Shown in pieces: positions 1 through 6,277 of a stretch of 8,667 nucleotides of DNA. The position numbers and the translations under genes are program-made. Numbering within the stretch: the stretch's first letter is position 1; every line of letters starts with the position of its first letter. The stretch lies in contig JAITRD010000214.1 in assembly GCA_031288575.1 (NCBI GenBank), forward strand, positions 1 to 8,667. The letters are read 5' to 3'. Below the pieces are notes generated by a model that searched no databases, was not told the origin of the DNA, and saw only the letters and a program-made list of their open reading frames with translations. The stretch is from Treponema sp. (lineage in GTDB: Bacteria; Spirochaetota; Spirochaetia; Treponematales; Breznakiellaceae).

Positions 1-502
1 GGCGGTAGAGGGGGGATAATTGCCGGGAAAGTTCCATGCTGTCACCGAAGATATGCTTAAACCCCGGGGCGTCTACGGTGGGCGGGGGGCAGATCATCAA
101 TACCCGGGGCGGGGTATTGCCCGGGCCGGTTTTGGATTCCTGGGCGGCTATAACTACCCGCTGGACGCCCCGGGCAATGTCGTAGGGCACGGGGCTGTAC
201 CGGACCTTGAGATCGTTGGTGCCCAGCATAACCGCCACCGCGTCCAGGGGTTTATGGCTTTCCAATATGGGAAGAAGCTGGCGGAGCCCGTTTTTATCCC
301 CCTCCACCGGATCTTCCCGGCAGCTTGTCCGGCCGTTTTGGCCTTCCTCGACCACCCACCACCAAGGATCCTCGGCGGGGGCGCCCTCGTTGAGCAGGCG
401 TTTTAAAACCATGGCCCAGCGGGTTTTGTGATCGTAACGCAAACCGGTCCGGGGATTATGGCCCCAGGTATTGGAATCGCCGTAGCAAAGAAGGGTTTTC
501 AT
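1..502 (-). CDS. SGNH/GDSL-family esterase, arylesterase-like (C-terminus cut by window edge)
   Basis: A serine esterase of the SGNH hydrolase superfamily, closest in style to the small bacterial arylesterase/acetyl-esterase group; probable substrates are acyl or acetyl esters. I translated the minus strand from the ATG at 502-500 and found it open to the window edge, giving 167 residues. Block I is GDSNTWG at residues 8-14, with Ser10 as the expected nucleophile. An NGRT motif at 56-59 matches the GRT(T) motif of the group. Block III is GTND at 94-97. The C-terminal DxxH block with the catalytic Asp and His lies outside the window; the family is usually about 210 residues, so roughly four fifths is visible. 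There is no signal peptide, so it is probably cytoplasmic. The start lies 8 bases after the stop of the upstream VOC gene, with no strong Shine-Dalgarno site, suggesting translational coupling in one operon. The family call is firm; the substrate is not known. Confidence 0.88.
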   Translation of the reverse strand, partial: MKTLLCYGDSNTWGHNPRTGLRYDHKTRWAMVLKRLLNEGAPAEDPWWWVVEEGQNGRTSCREDPVEGDKNGLRQLLPILESHKPLDAVAVMLGTNDLKVRYSPVPYDIARGVQRVVIAAQESKTGPGNTPPRVLMICPPPTVDAPGFKHIFGDSMELSRQLSPLYR

Positions 503-510
503 GGAGGAAC

Positions 511-897
511 CTATTTAACCTGAAAAAATTCAATAACTTCATGATCCGGACCCAGGACAAAGGCGTTGCGGACCAGCATGGTTCCCAGTTCGGCATCCCT
601 GGGTTCCGACCTTGAAACCGCCCCCGCTTTAAGGGCAAGATCATAGGCGGCCCGGGCGTCACCGGTACGGATGGCAATATGGGCCCAGCGGGCATTGGCC
701 TCTGCTTCGCCGCTGCCCCGGGGAATAATCTCAATGACCGCGTTGTTACCCAGGTCTACAAGGTAAATCGTTTTACCGCTGTCCCCCATGGGAAAACTAA
801 AACTAACCTTGCCGCCGAGGCCCTTGGTATAAAAATCGAGGCTTTTCTGCGAATCCTGAACAAAAAGGCCGATATGATGATACCCGTCGAATAACAT
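511..897 (-). CDS. VOC/glyoxalase-fold metalloprotein
   Basis: A 128-residue protein of the vicinal oxygen chelate (glyoxalase/bleomycin-resistance/dioxygenase) superfamily. It has two beta-alpha-beta-beta-beta modules that together form one metal site. The expected metal ligands are visible: His8 in YHHIGLFV, Glu56 in AVIEII, His73 in WAHIAI and Glu123 in HEVIEFF. The full H/E/H/E set and normal length suggest an active metal-binding protein. I chose the ATG at 897-895 because an AGGAAGG ribosome site sits just upstream; an in-frame start 16 codons further out would add a Phe/Arg-rich stretch unlike the family. It precedes the SGNH esterase gene by 8 bases, so the two are probably co-transcribed. 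Lactoylglutathione lyase, a methylmalonyl-CoA-epimerase-like role, or another isomerase/lyase activity cannot be told apart from sequence alone. Confidence 0.85.
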   Translation of the reverse strand: MLFDGYHHIGLFVQDSQKSLDFYTKGLGGKVSFSFPMGDSGKTIYLVDLGNNAVIEIIPRGSGEAEANARWAHIAIRTGDARAAYDLALKAGAVSRSEPRDAELGTMLVRNAFVLGPDHEVIEFFQVK

Positions 898-928
898 TTT
901 GTTCCCTTCCTTTCTATAAAAAAATGGG

Positions 929-1005
929 GCCCTTCCCAAAAACAAGGAAGAAGCCGGTAAAAATCGTATGTTATGATATCCTAGGAGCCGGTTTTGGGGA
1001 AGGGC
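929..1005. repeat. 15-bp inverted repeat with 47-bp spacer
   Basis: The left arm, 929-943 (GCCCTTCCCAAAAAC), matches the reverse complement of the right arm, 991-1005 (GTTTTGGGGAAGGGC), at 14 of 15 positions. The one mismatch could form a G-U wobble in RNA. The spacer also holds two direct copies of AGCCGGT (952-958 and 986-992). No T-run follows either arm, so this is not an ordinary terminator. It could be a pair of regulator sites (centres about 62 bp apart), a leader RNA structure, or the ends of a very small degenerate mobile element; I see no target-site duplication. Confidence 0.6.
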
Positions 1006-1121
1006 TAAACTTGACCCGCGATTCAGCCGGAAAAGCGGCCCGGCGTTTCGGGAAAAGGCTGACTTTGCGGGAGGATAATAATATTTCTTTACAAAGCTAA
1101 ATGCTATTGAGGCCCTTATTG

Positions 1122-1150
1122 ATGACGAAAAGCCCGGAAAATCATATAAT
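1122..1150 (+). promoter_or_regulatory. Sigma70-type promoter for the sorbitol/sorbose operon
   Basis: A perfect TATAAT -10 lies at 1145-1150. Seventeen bases upstream is ATGACG (1122-1127), which matches the TTGACA -35 at four positions including the core TGAC. Predicted transcription starts near 1157, giving a leader of roughly 80 bases before the ATG at 1240. No obvious operator palindrome overlaps it. Confidence 0.6.
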
Positions 1151-1239
1151 AACTATTAGAGGCTTTGGAGACTTTTTCAAAACCGTGAATTTTGAAAGGG
1201 CCCCTAAAAGTAAGCAATATATCCAGGAAGGAATTTTAC

Positions 1240-2523
1240 ATGGAAGGGTTTAACTATGGGACTGTTGCAACGATTATCCGGGGACTTTGTATTAACACCA
1301 TAGAGTACCCCTGGGTCGTTGTCGAAAGTCTGCCGGAAGAAAAGGAGGTCCCTCCGGAAGCGCTTACCGTTGATATTGTCGCCGCCGGAGCCTATGATTC
1401 CAGTGACGAAGATACGCTGGTAAAGATTTTACGGGAGGCCTTTGCGGCCTGGGCCTTTGAAATGGCCCCCGCCGGGGTGGAGGCCGCGGTCAAAAGCAGC
1501 ATCAGCAAAAAGCTGCCCTCCTGCGTGGCGGTCAAAGAGGGGGATAAGGTCGAAGTTTTTTTTTGGATCGACCGGGATATTGACGCCGCAAGGAATCGGA
1601 TCGCCGAAAGGAACGGGACCCTGCTGGAGGAAAAAAACGCCCCCCTGCCCCGGGGCAGCCAGACCGCTTCGGCTGAGATGCATGCCGCGAGGCGCGCCAA
1701 TGTGGCGCGGAATAAGATAGCCCTGGTAACCGGCGGCGCCCAAGGCGTGGGGGAGGAGATTGTCCGGGGGCTTGCCGTTTCGGGGGCCCTGGTTTTTATC
1801 GCCGATGTAAATGCCGGAGAAAGCGAAGATCTGGCCAAAAAAATTAACGCCTTGGAAAAACGGACCGCCGCCATAGGCCTCAATGTAGATGTTTCCGATG
1901 AAGCTTCGGTGGAGGCGATGTTTGAGTCCGTGGCAAAGACCGCCGGAGGGCTGGACATTTGCGTCAGTAACGCCGGAATACTTAAAGCCGGGGGCATACT
2001 GGAACAGGATCTGGCTTCTTTTAAAAACGTCACCGATGTCAACTATACGGGTTTTTTTCTTGTCTCCAAATATGCGGGCATCCTTTTAAGGCGCCAGCAT
2101 TTTGTGGCGGCGCACTGGAAGACCGATATTATTCAGATTAACTCCAAGTCGGGCCTGGAAGGGTCCTATAAAAACGGCGCCTACGCGGGGGGAAAATTCG
2201 GCGGCATCGGCCTCATCGAAAGTTTTGCCCTGGAACTGGTGAACTACAATATCAAGGTTAACGCCATCTGCCCGGGCAATTTTTTTGACGCCCCCCTGTG
2301 GTCGGATCCGGAGAAGGGGCTTTTTATTCAGTACCTTAGGGCGGGCAAGGTCCCCGGGGCGAAAACAACGGCGGACATTAGGGCCCATTACGAGGCAAAG
2401 GTTCCTATGAAGCGGGGCTGTACCGGCGCCGACGTGCTTCGGGCGCTTTATTATATAATAGAGCAGGAATATGAGACCGGTCAGGCCGTTCCCGTTACGG
2501 GGGGGCAGGTGATGCTGCATTAA
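1240..2523 (+). CDS. srlD: Sorbitol-6-phosphate 2-dehydrogenase, SDR family, with extra N-terminal region
   Basis: Predicted to oxidise D-sorbitol (glucitol) 6-phosphate to fructose 6-phosphate with NAD(P), in the cytoplasm. Residues from about 156 to 427 form a classical SDR: TGGAQGVG nucleotide-binding motif at 164-171, SNAG at 243-246, Asn268, Ser302, and the catalytic YxxxK pair Tyr315/Lys319, with Ser302 exactly 13 residues before Tyr315. The C-terminal stretch KVPMKRGC...TGQAVPVTGGQVM is strongly like the end of enterobacterial SrlD/SorD, which supports the substrate call. Those enzymes are only about 260 residues. Here a 155-residue N-terminal segment is added, with mixed alpha/beta character, no signal peptide and no motif I recognise. 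I chose the ATG at 1240 because AGGAAGGA lies 7 bases upstream; a TTG 16 codons earlier has no such site. It is the first gene of an operon, with 14 bases to the next. The activity call is good; the role of the extension is unknown. Confidence 0.85.
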   Translation: MEGFNYGTVATIIRGLCINTIEYPWVVVESLPEEKEVPPEALTVDIVAAGAYDSSDEDTLVKILREAFAAWAFEMAPAGVEAAVKSSISKKLPSCVAVKEGDKVEVFFWIDRDIDAARNRIAERNGTLLEEKNAPLPRGSQTASAEMHAARRANVARNKIALVTGGAQGVGEEIVRGLAVSGALVFIADVNAGESEDLAKKINALEKRTAAIGLNVDVSDEASVEAMFESVAKTAGGLDICVSNAGILKAGGILEQDLASFKNVTDVNYTGFFLVSKYAGILLRRQHFVAAHWKTDIIQINSKSGLEGSYKNGAYAGGKFGGIGLIESFALELVNYNIKVNAICPGNFFDAPLWSDPEKGLFIQYLRAGKVPGAKTTADIRAHYEAKVPMKRGCTGADVLRALYYIIEQEYETGQAVPVTGGQVMLH

Positions 2524-2537
2524 ACGCGGGGGGAACT

Positions 2538-3830
2538 ATGAAAACTAAGGCGCTACGCATCTATGGGGTTAATGATCTCAGGCTGGAGGAATTTGAGCTT
2601 CCCGAAATAGGGGATGATGAAATCCTGGCCCGGGTGGTTTCCGATTCGATTTGCATGTCCAGCCATAAACTGGCCCTGCAAGGATCAAAGCATAAACGGG
2701 TCCGGGGCGATCTTGCCCTAAGGCCCGTCATTATCGGTCATGAATTTTGCGGGGTCATTGAAAAGGCGGGGGCCAAGTGGTCGGGCCGTTTCAAAGCGGG
2801 GGATAAATTTGCCATCCAGCCGGCTTTGAACAAACCCGGCCCCGGCGGGGTTCCCACCCTCTGGGCTCCGGGATATTCCTATGAATACCTGGGGGGGGAT
2901 GCCACCTTCATTATCATCCCCAATGAGGTGATGGAATTGAACTGCCTCCTGGAATATGGGGGGGACAATTTTTTTATGGGTTCCCTGGCGGAACCCGTTT
3001 CCTGCGTCATCGGCGCCTTCCATGCCCAATACCATACCCAGGGAGGTTCCTATATTCACCGTATGGGAATTGCCGAAGGGGGATCCCTGGCCCTCCTGGC
3101 GGCGGCGGGGCCTATGGGCCTTGGGGCCATTGATTATGCCATCCATAATCCCCGTAAACCCGCCCGGATTGTGGTTACCGATATTGACGAACCCCGGCTT
3201 GCCCGGGCTCGGCGCCTCCTCCCCCCGGAAGAAGCCGCCGGGGAGGGGGTGGAGCTTTTTTACCTGAACACCCGGGACATCCCGGATCCCGCCGTCCGGC
3301 TTAAGGAGCTAAACGGGGGAAAAGCCTTTGACGACGTCTTTGTTTTTGCCCCGGCCGCCCGGGTTTTGGAATTGGCCGATTCTTTGCTCGGTACCGACGG
3401 CTGCCTGAACTTCTTTGCGGGCCCCACGGACACTTCCTTTTCCGCGTCCTTTAATTTTTATAAGGTCCATTATGACGCCCACCACCTGGTGGGGACCTCC
3501 GGGGGCAATACCGACGATATGAAGGAGGCCCTGGCAATGATGTCCGGGGGCAAACTGAATCCCGTTTTTATGGTTACCCATGTGGGGGGTCTCAACGCGG
3601 CGGCCCAGGCCACCCTTGATTTGGGAAAAATCCCCGGGGGCAAAAAGCTTATCTATACCCATAAGCGGCTGGAACTTACCGCCATAGAAGATTTTGTCGA
3701 AAAGGGCAGGGATCCTTCTTCCCCGCAAAGCTCCCTCTACGCGAAGCTGGGGGAAATATGCGGCCGCCACCGGGGGCTTTGGAGCCCGGAGGCGGAGGCC
3801 TGCCTTTTGGAACACGCCCCGGAGATTTAA
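2538..3830 (+). CDS. sorE: L-sorbose-1-phosphate reductase-like zinc-dependent dehydrogenase
   Basis: A 430-residue medium-chain (zinc alcohol) dehydrogenase resembling SorE of the sorbose pathway and E. coli YggP. It should reduce sorbose 1-phosphate to sorbitol 6-phosphate, which the upstream SDR then oxidises to fructose 6-phosphate. Visible elements are the catalytic-zinc residues Cys39, His68 and Glu69 (GHEFCG at 67-72), AEP at 151-153 with Glu152 as a further candidate ligand, and a Rossmann segment AAAGPMGLGA at 188-197 followed by VVTDID, where Asp215 suggests NAD(H) preference. The four-cysteine structural-zinc lobe usual in alcohol dehydrogenases is missing: residues 90-130 contain no Cys. 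The ATG follows the previous stop by 14 bases with a GGGGGGAA ribosome site. Pairing with an SrlD-type enzyme supports the assignment, but another sugar-phosphate or polyol substrate is possible. Confidence 0.78.
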   Translation: MKTKALRIYGVNDLRLEEFELPEIGDDEILARVVSDSICMSSHKLALQGSKHKRVRGDLALRPVIIGHEFCGVIEKAGAKWSGRFKAGDKFAIQPALNKPGPGGVPTLWAPGYSYEYLGGDATFIIIPNEVMELNCLLEYGGDNFFMGSLAEPVSCVIGAFHAQYHTQGGSYIHRMGIAEGGSLALLAAAGPMGLGAIDYAIHNPRKPARIVVTDIDEPRLARARRLLPPEEAAGEGVELFYLNTRDIPDPAVRLKELNGGKAFDDVFVFAPAARVLELADSLLGTDGCLNFFAGPTDTSFSASFNFYKVHYDAHHLVGTSGGNTDDMKEALAMMSGGKLNPVFMVTHVGGLNAAAQATLDLGKIPGGKKLIYTHKRLELTAIEDFVEKGRDPSSPQSSLYAKLGEICGRHRGLWSPEAEACLLEHAPEI

Positions 3831-4643
3831 ATGCGTTCCCCTAAAGAAATTTCCCTGGACAACAAAATCTTTGAGGCCGTTAGCGCCCTTTGTCCGGGCA
3901 AGGGGCCGGAAGCGGCAAAACTTGCCCTGGGGGATGAGGAGATCCGGGCCCTCCAGGAATACTCCAATACGGTTTCCATTAAGCGGCTCGGTTATAACGA
4001 TCACGGCCCGGTTCATATGCGCACCGTGGCGTTAAACGGGGTGATCATGCTGGGGCTGCTCAGAAACGCGGGGATCCGCACAAGCCTGGAAACGGAGGAA
4101 TGCGGCCTTTTTGAGGAAAGCCTTATCGCCCTGCTCCTGGCCGCCCTGCTCCACGATACGGGGATGTCCGTGGGGAGGCAGGACCATGAAATCCATAGCG
4201 CCTACCTTGCCTGCCCCATTTTAGACCGGCTCCTCAAGGAACTTTACGGCGGGGACATCCAGAAACGGATCATGATCCGTTCCCTGGCTTTGGAAGGAAT
4301 AAGCGGGCACATGGGCAACCGGGTTATCCATTCCCTGGAAGCGGGGGTCCTCCTCATTGCGGACGGCTGCGACATGGCCAAGGGACGGGCCCGGATTCCC
4401 ATGGCCCTGGCGGGCAGCCCCAAAGTAGGGGATATCCACAAATATTCCGCCAATTCCATTGAGGAAGTACGGATTCTGCCGGGCGCTGAAAGGCCGATCC
4501 GCGTCGAGGTGCTGATGTCCAGCGAGGTCGGTTTGTTTCAGGTTGAAGAGGTGCTTTTAGGAAAAATTTCCGCCAGCACCGCCAAGGGCTACATCGAATT
4601 ATATGCCCTGGTAAACGAAGGGGAGCCGAAACGGTACCTGTGA
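3831..4643 (+). CDS. HD-domain metal-dependent phosphohydrolase
   Basis: A 270-residue HD superfamily protein, predicted to be a metal-dependent phosphohydrolase acting on a phosphorylated metabolite or nucleotide; its substrate is unknown. The signature is His62 (in DHGPVHMRTV), His108-Asp109 (LLHDTG) and Asp178 (LIADGCD), with further conserved-looking His119, His122 and His160 (GISGHMGN). The core is followed by a region from about residue 195 that looks like a separate beta-rich C-terminal domain. No signal peptide or membrane segment is seen, and no second catalytic domain (no GGDEF, RelA-synthetase or nucleotidyltransferase motif). The ATG directly abuts the TAA of the dehydrogenase gene (TAAATG), with GGAG six bases upstream inside that gene, so the two are very likely translationally coupled. 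This ties it to sorbitol/sorbose-phosphate metabolism, perhaps clearing a sugar phosphate or acting as a regulator, but that is inference. Confidence 0.8.
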   Translation: MRSPKEISLDNKIFEAVSALCPGKGPEAAKLALGDEEIRALQEYSNTVSIKRLGYNDHGPVHMRTVALNGVIMLGLLRNAGIRTSLETEECGLFEESLIALLLAALLHDTGMSVGRQDHEIHSAYLACPILDRLLKELYGGDIQKRIMIRSLALEGISGHMGNRVIHSLEAGVLLIADGCDMAKGRARIPMALAGSPKVGDIHKYSANSIEEVRILPGAERPIRVEVLMSSEVGLFQVEEVLLGKISASTAKGYIELYALVNEGEPKRYL

Positions 4644-4644
4644 G

Positions 4645-4656
4645 GGGGAATTCCCC
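4645..4656. repeat. 12-bp perfect palindrome between convergent genes
   Basis: GGGGAATTCCCC fills the 14-base gap between the stop of the HD gene (plus) and the stop of the carboxylesterase gene (minus). It has no loop and no T-run on either strand, so it is a poor intrinsic terminator by itself, and no better terminator was found for either gene. It could be a chance feature or a protein-binding site. Confidence 0.4.
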
Positions 4657-4657
4657 G

Positions 4658-6127
4658 CTAACCGGAGAGGCGGAATACTTGGAGCGGAAAATTCCGGTCA
4701 TAGGAAAATTTTTCCAGCTTTTCCTGCCCCGGGGGCACGTCGAATAAAAGCCGGGATAATTCCCCCCGGGCACAGGGGTTCCAAGGGGGAAGATCGGGGC
4801 CCCGGGGATGCCCCTCCTCAACAAAACTTAAAAGGGCATCCTGAAAGGCGTGGTCAAGGAAACGGGTTGCCCCGGGTTCCCGCTGTAGTTTGAGGGGGTT
4901 TGATCTTCCAAAGAGGGCCTCATTATCGGAGGAATGGTGGGCGATATGTCCCCCCCGGAAATCCCACCGGTATAACCATACAGGCAATCCCTGGTTTATG
5001 AACAATTCCGCGGTTTGCATATACGCCTGCACATAGGTATATTCTGTCGCGATTGAGCCGTAGGCCTCGGGATAACTTTTGGTAAGCCGCGCTTTTTTGT
5101 ATAATTCCATAATATATGCCCCGTTATCCCCGAATTTCCAACGGAATTTATCCGCCAGGGCCTCAAGGCCGATATCTTCGGCACCGGCCTCGGGCGGAAA
5201 ATTCAATTCTTCCAGGGTATGCCCCATCAAAACAGGAATTTTAGGCAGCTTACCCTGCAGGATATATGCTTTGATATCCAGGGGGACCACAATGCCGTCC
5301 GCGGTTGGCCCGTAACTTTCCGCCTTAAAGTATATTTTATTCGCGACTTCCTGGGCTTCTAAAATATCCCTAACCGGACAGGATAAAAGTTTGGAGGCGT
5401 CCTTTTCTTGTAAACCCATGGCGGAGAGAAAATTTCCGGTTAGGGCTTTATCCGTTTGTATGTCCGTAATGCTTTGAAGGGCGCCGCTCATGGCCACGGC
5501 GCCGTGAAAGAGCCCTGAAGCTTCAGGGGTAACCATCAGATTGGCGACCGATTTTCCGCCCGCCGACTGGCCGATAATGGTAACGCGGTTTGGGTCGCCC
5601 CCAAAAAAGCCGATATTGTCCTTAACCCATTTCAAGGCTAATACCTGATCCAGCAGCCCCGAATTGCCCGATGCCGCGTATTCTTCTCCCAGGAGGTGGC
5701 CTAAATAAAGGTAGCCGAGGGCCCCCACCCGGTAATTAGGAGCCACAACGACAATATCCCTGCCATGGGCCAGATTGTACCCTTCGCTGCCGATTTCCGA
5801 ATTAGAGCCCTCCATGTGGCCGCCGCCGAATATGTTAAAAACCACCGGCCTTTTTTTACCCCCCGTCCCGGGGGTCCACACATTCAGATTTAAACAATCT
5901 TCGCCGTAAACCGCTATAGCGCGATCTTCGCACCAGGGCGGCGGGTTTTGACAGGGCCGCAGCCCGTAGCAGGTACAATCCAGGGCGCCAACCCAGTCCT
6001 CGCAGGGCACCGGCGGCTTAAAACGCAGGTTTCCGACGGGCGGCTTGGCGAAGGGGATCCCCTTAAAAGCATATACCCCCTTTTCGTAAAGGCCCTTAAT
6101 TATGCCGTTGTTTATTTTTATTTCCAA
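4658..6127 (-). CDS. Type-B carboxylesterase (alpha/beta hydrolase)
   Basis: A 489-residue carboxylesterase of the type-B/cholinesterase family that hydrolyses carboxylic esters. Numbering from the TTG at 6127: an N-terminal GIPFAKPPVGNLRF signature, the EDCLNLNVW motif (Cys78, with Cys59 in the usual disulfide partner place), oxyanion-hole GGG at 101-103, nucleophile elbow GQSAGG with Ser188, probable acid Glu307 (HTLEEL), and probable His398 (HHSSDNEALFG). The block usually read as HGGGF is FGGGH here. Length is normal for the family. No signal peptide is seen, so it is probably cytoplasmic despite the cysteines. I chose the TTG because AAAGGAG (complement of 6136-6142) sits 8 bases before it and the protein then begins EIKINNGIIKG as the family does; an earlier in-frame TTG at 6163 would place the ribosome site inside the gene. 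The gene stands alone, divergent from the GH5 gene and convergent with the HD gene. Substrate unknown; acyl-sugar deacylation would fit the context. Confidence 0.88.
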   Translation of the reverse strand: MEIKINNGIIKGLYEKGVYAFKGIPFAKPPVGNLRFKPPVPCEDWVGALDCTCYGLRPCQNPPPWCEDRAIAVYGEDCLNLNVWTPGTGGKKRPVVFNIFGGGHMEGSNSEIGSEGYNLAHGRDIVVVAPNYRVGALGYLYLGHLLGEEYAASGNSGLLDQVLALKWVKDNIGFFGGDPNRVTIIGQSAGGKSVANLMVTPEASGLFHGAVAMSGALQSITDIQTDKALTGNFLSAMGLQEKDASKLLSCPVRDILEAQEVANKIYFKAESYGPTADGIVVPLDIKAYILQGKLPKIPVLMGHTLEELNFPPEAGAEDIGLEALADKFRWKFGDNGAYIMELYKKARLTKSYPEAYGSIATEYTYVQAYMQTAELFINQGLPVWLYRWDFRGGHIAHHSSDNEALFGRSNPLKLQREPGATRFLDHAFQDALLSFVEEGHPRGPDLPPWNPCARGELSRLLFDVPPGQEKLEKFSYDRNFPLQVFRLSG

Positions 6128-6153
6128 GACGCTTACTCCTTTTGTGTGTTTTG

Positions 6154-6184
6154 AGTATAACAAAACAAGTATAGATCATAACAA
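6154..6184 (-). promoter_or_regulatory. Probable carboxylesterase promoter with a direct repeat
   Basis: Read on the minus strand, TATACT (complement of 6154-6159) is a good -10, about 27 bases before the TTG start. TTGTTA (complement of 6179-6184) is a possible -35 at a rather long 19-base spacing. The heptamer ATAACAA (plus-strand reading) occurs at 6157-6163 and 6178-6184, exactly 21 bp apart or two helical turns, so it covers both promoter elements. It could be a regulator site on one face of the helix, or a by-product of AT-richness. Confidence 0.45.
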
Positions 6185-6186
6185 GA

Positions 6187-6249
6187 TTAGGGTGTTTTTA
6201 CCATTGCCTTGTCGAACCAAAGGCTCGCGCTTGCTCTGCGGAGGCTCAT
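6187..6249 (-). other. Possible 20-codon ORF or dispersed-repeat fragment
   Basis: On the minus strand an ATG at 6249-6247 opens a 20-codon frame, MSLRRASASLWFDKAMVKTP, ending in TAA. It has no Shine-Dalgarno site. Its GC-rich core (about 6205-6245) differs from the AT-rich sequence on both sides, which looks more like an inserted repeat fragment or gene remnant than a functional peptide. Low confidence that it is translated. Confidence 0.2.
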
Positions 6250-6277
6250 TGACAATTTTCAATACTTATGTTAATTA
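6248..6277 (+). promoter_or_regulatory. Tentative GH5 promoter/operator: TTGACA in a near-palindrome
   Basis: A perfect TTGACA -35 lies at 6249-6254. No -10 at the ideal spacing is good: TAATTA at 6272-6277 is weak, and TAAGAT and TAATAT further on are spaced too far. The -35 sits inside ATTGACAATTTTCAAT (6248-6263), which reads the same on both strands at 14 of 16 positions, suggesting an operator. If this promoter is used, transcription would begin downstream of the ATG at 6268, arguing for a later start of the GH5 protein. Confidence 0.3.

Larger units (their letters stand above)
898..1239. other. Divergent intergenic region, about 340 bp
   Basis: No convincing gene lies here. It separates the minus-strand VOC/SGNH operon from the plus-strand sorbitol/sorbose operon, so both promoters should be inside it. 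The features I can see are a 15-bp inverted repeat (929-943 and 991-1005), a weak minus-strand -10 (TATCAT, complement of 973-978) without a good -35, and a nested stem made of TCAGCC (1023-1028)/GGCTGA (1057-1062) around CCCG (1039-1042)/CGGG (1049-1052). There is also a strong plus-strand promoter at 1122-1150. A leader of about 80 bases separates that promoter from the ATG at 1240. Base composition becomes AT-rich from about 1075 onward. Confidence 0.7.

Noticed and set aside
20..406. A 128-codon plus-strand open frame at the left edge.
   Set aside because: The opposite strand encodes a clear SGNH esterase with GDSN, NGRT and GTND motifs; the plus-strand frame has none and is its shadow.
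1023..1062. A nested stem (TCAGCC/GGCTGA around CCCG/CGGG), considered as a small RNA or riboswitch.
   Set aside because: It lies upstream of the predicted transcription start, the stems are short with large internal loops, and I recognise no riboswitch core.
1101..1253. A 50-codon plus-strand frame starting at ATG 1101, and a second short frame (KLNAIEALIDDEKPGKSYNNY) ending at about 1159.
   Set aside because: Neither has a ribosome site; both overlap the best promoter or the start of the sorbitol-6-phosphate dehydrogenase gene. The second could be a gene remnant but is too short to support.
1392..2042. A long open frame on the minus strand opposite the SDR gene.
   Set aside because: It is rich in Ser/Ala/Arg with no motif, as expected of an antisense shadow in high-G+C coding DNA; the plus-strand frame has clear SDR motifs.
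3309..4016. A 235-codon minus-strand open frame across the SorE-like/HD junction.
   Set aside because: It spans two well-supported plus-strand genes, shows no family motif and has no ribosome site I can identify.
4685..4715. Short AT-rich palindromes (for example GGAAAATTTTTCC at 4703-4715), considered as a terminator for the plus-strand operon.
   Set aside because: They lie inside the C-terminal coding part of the carboxylesterase, are short, and have no GC-rich stem followed by a T-run.
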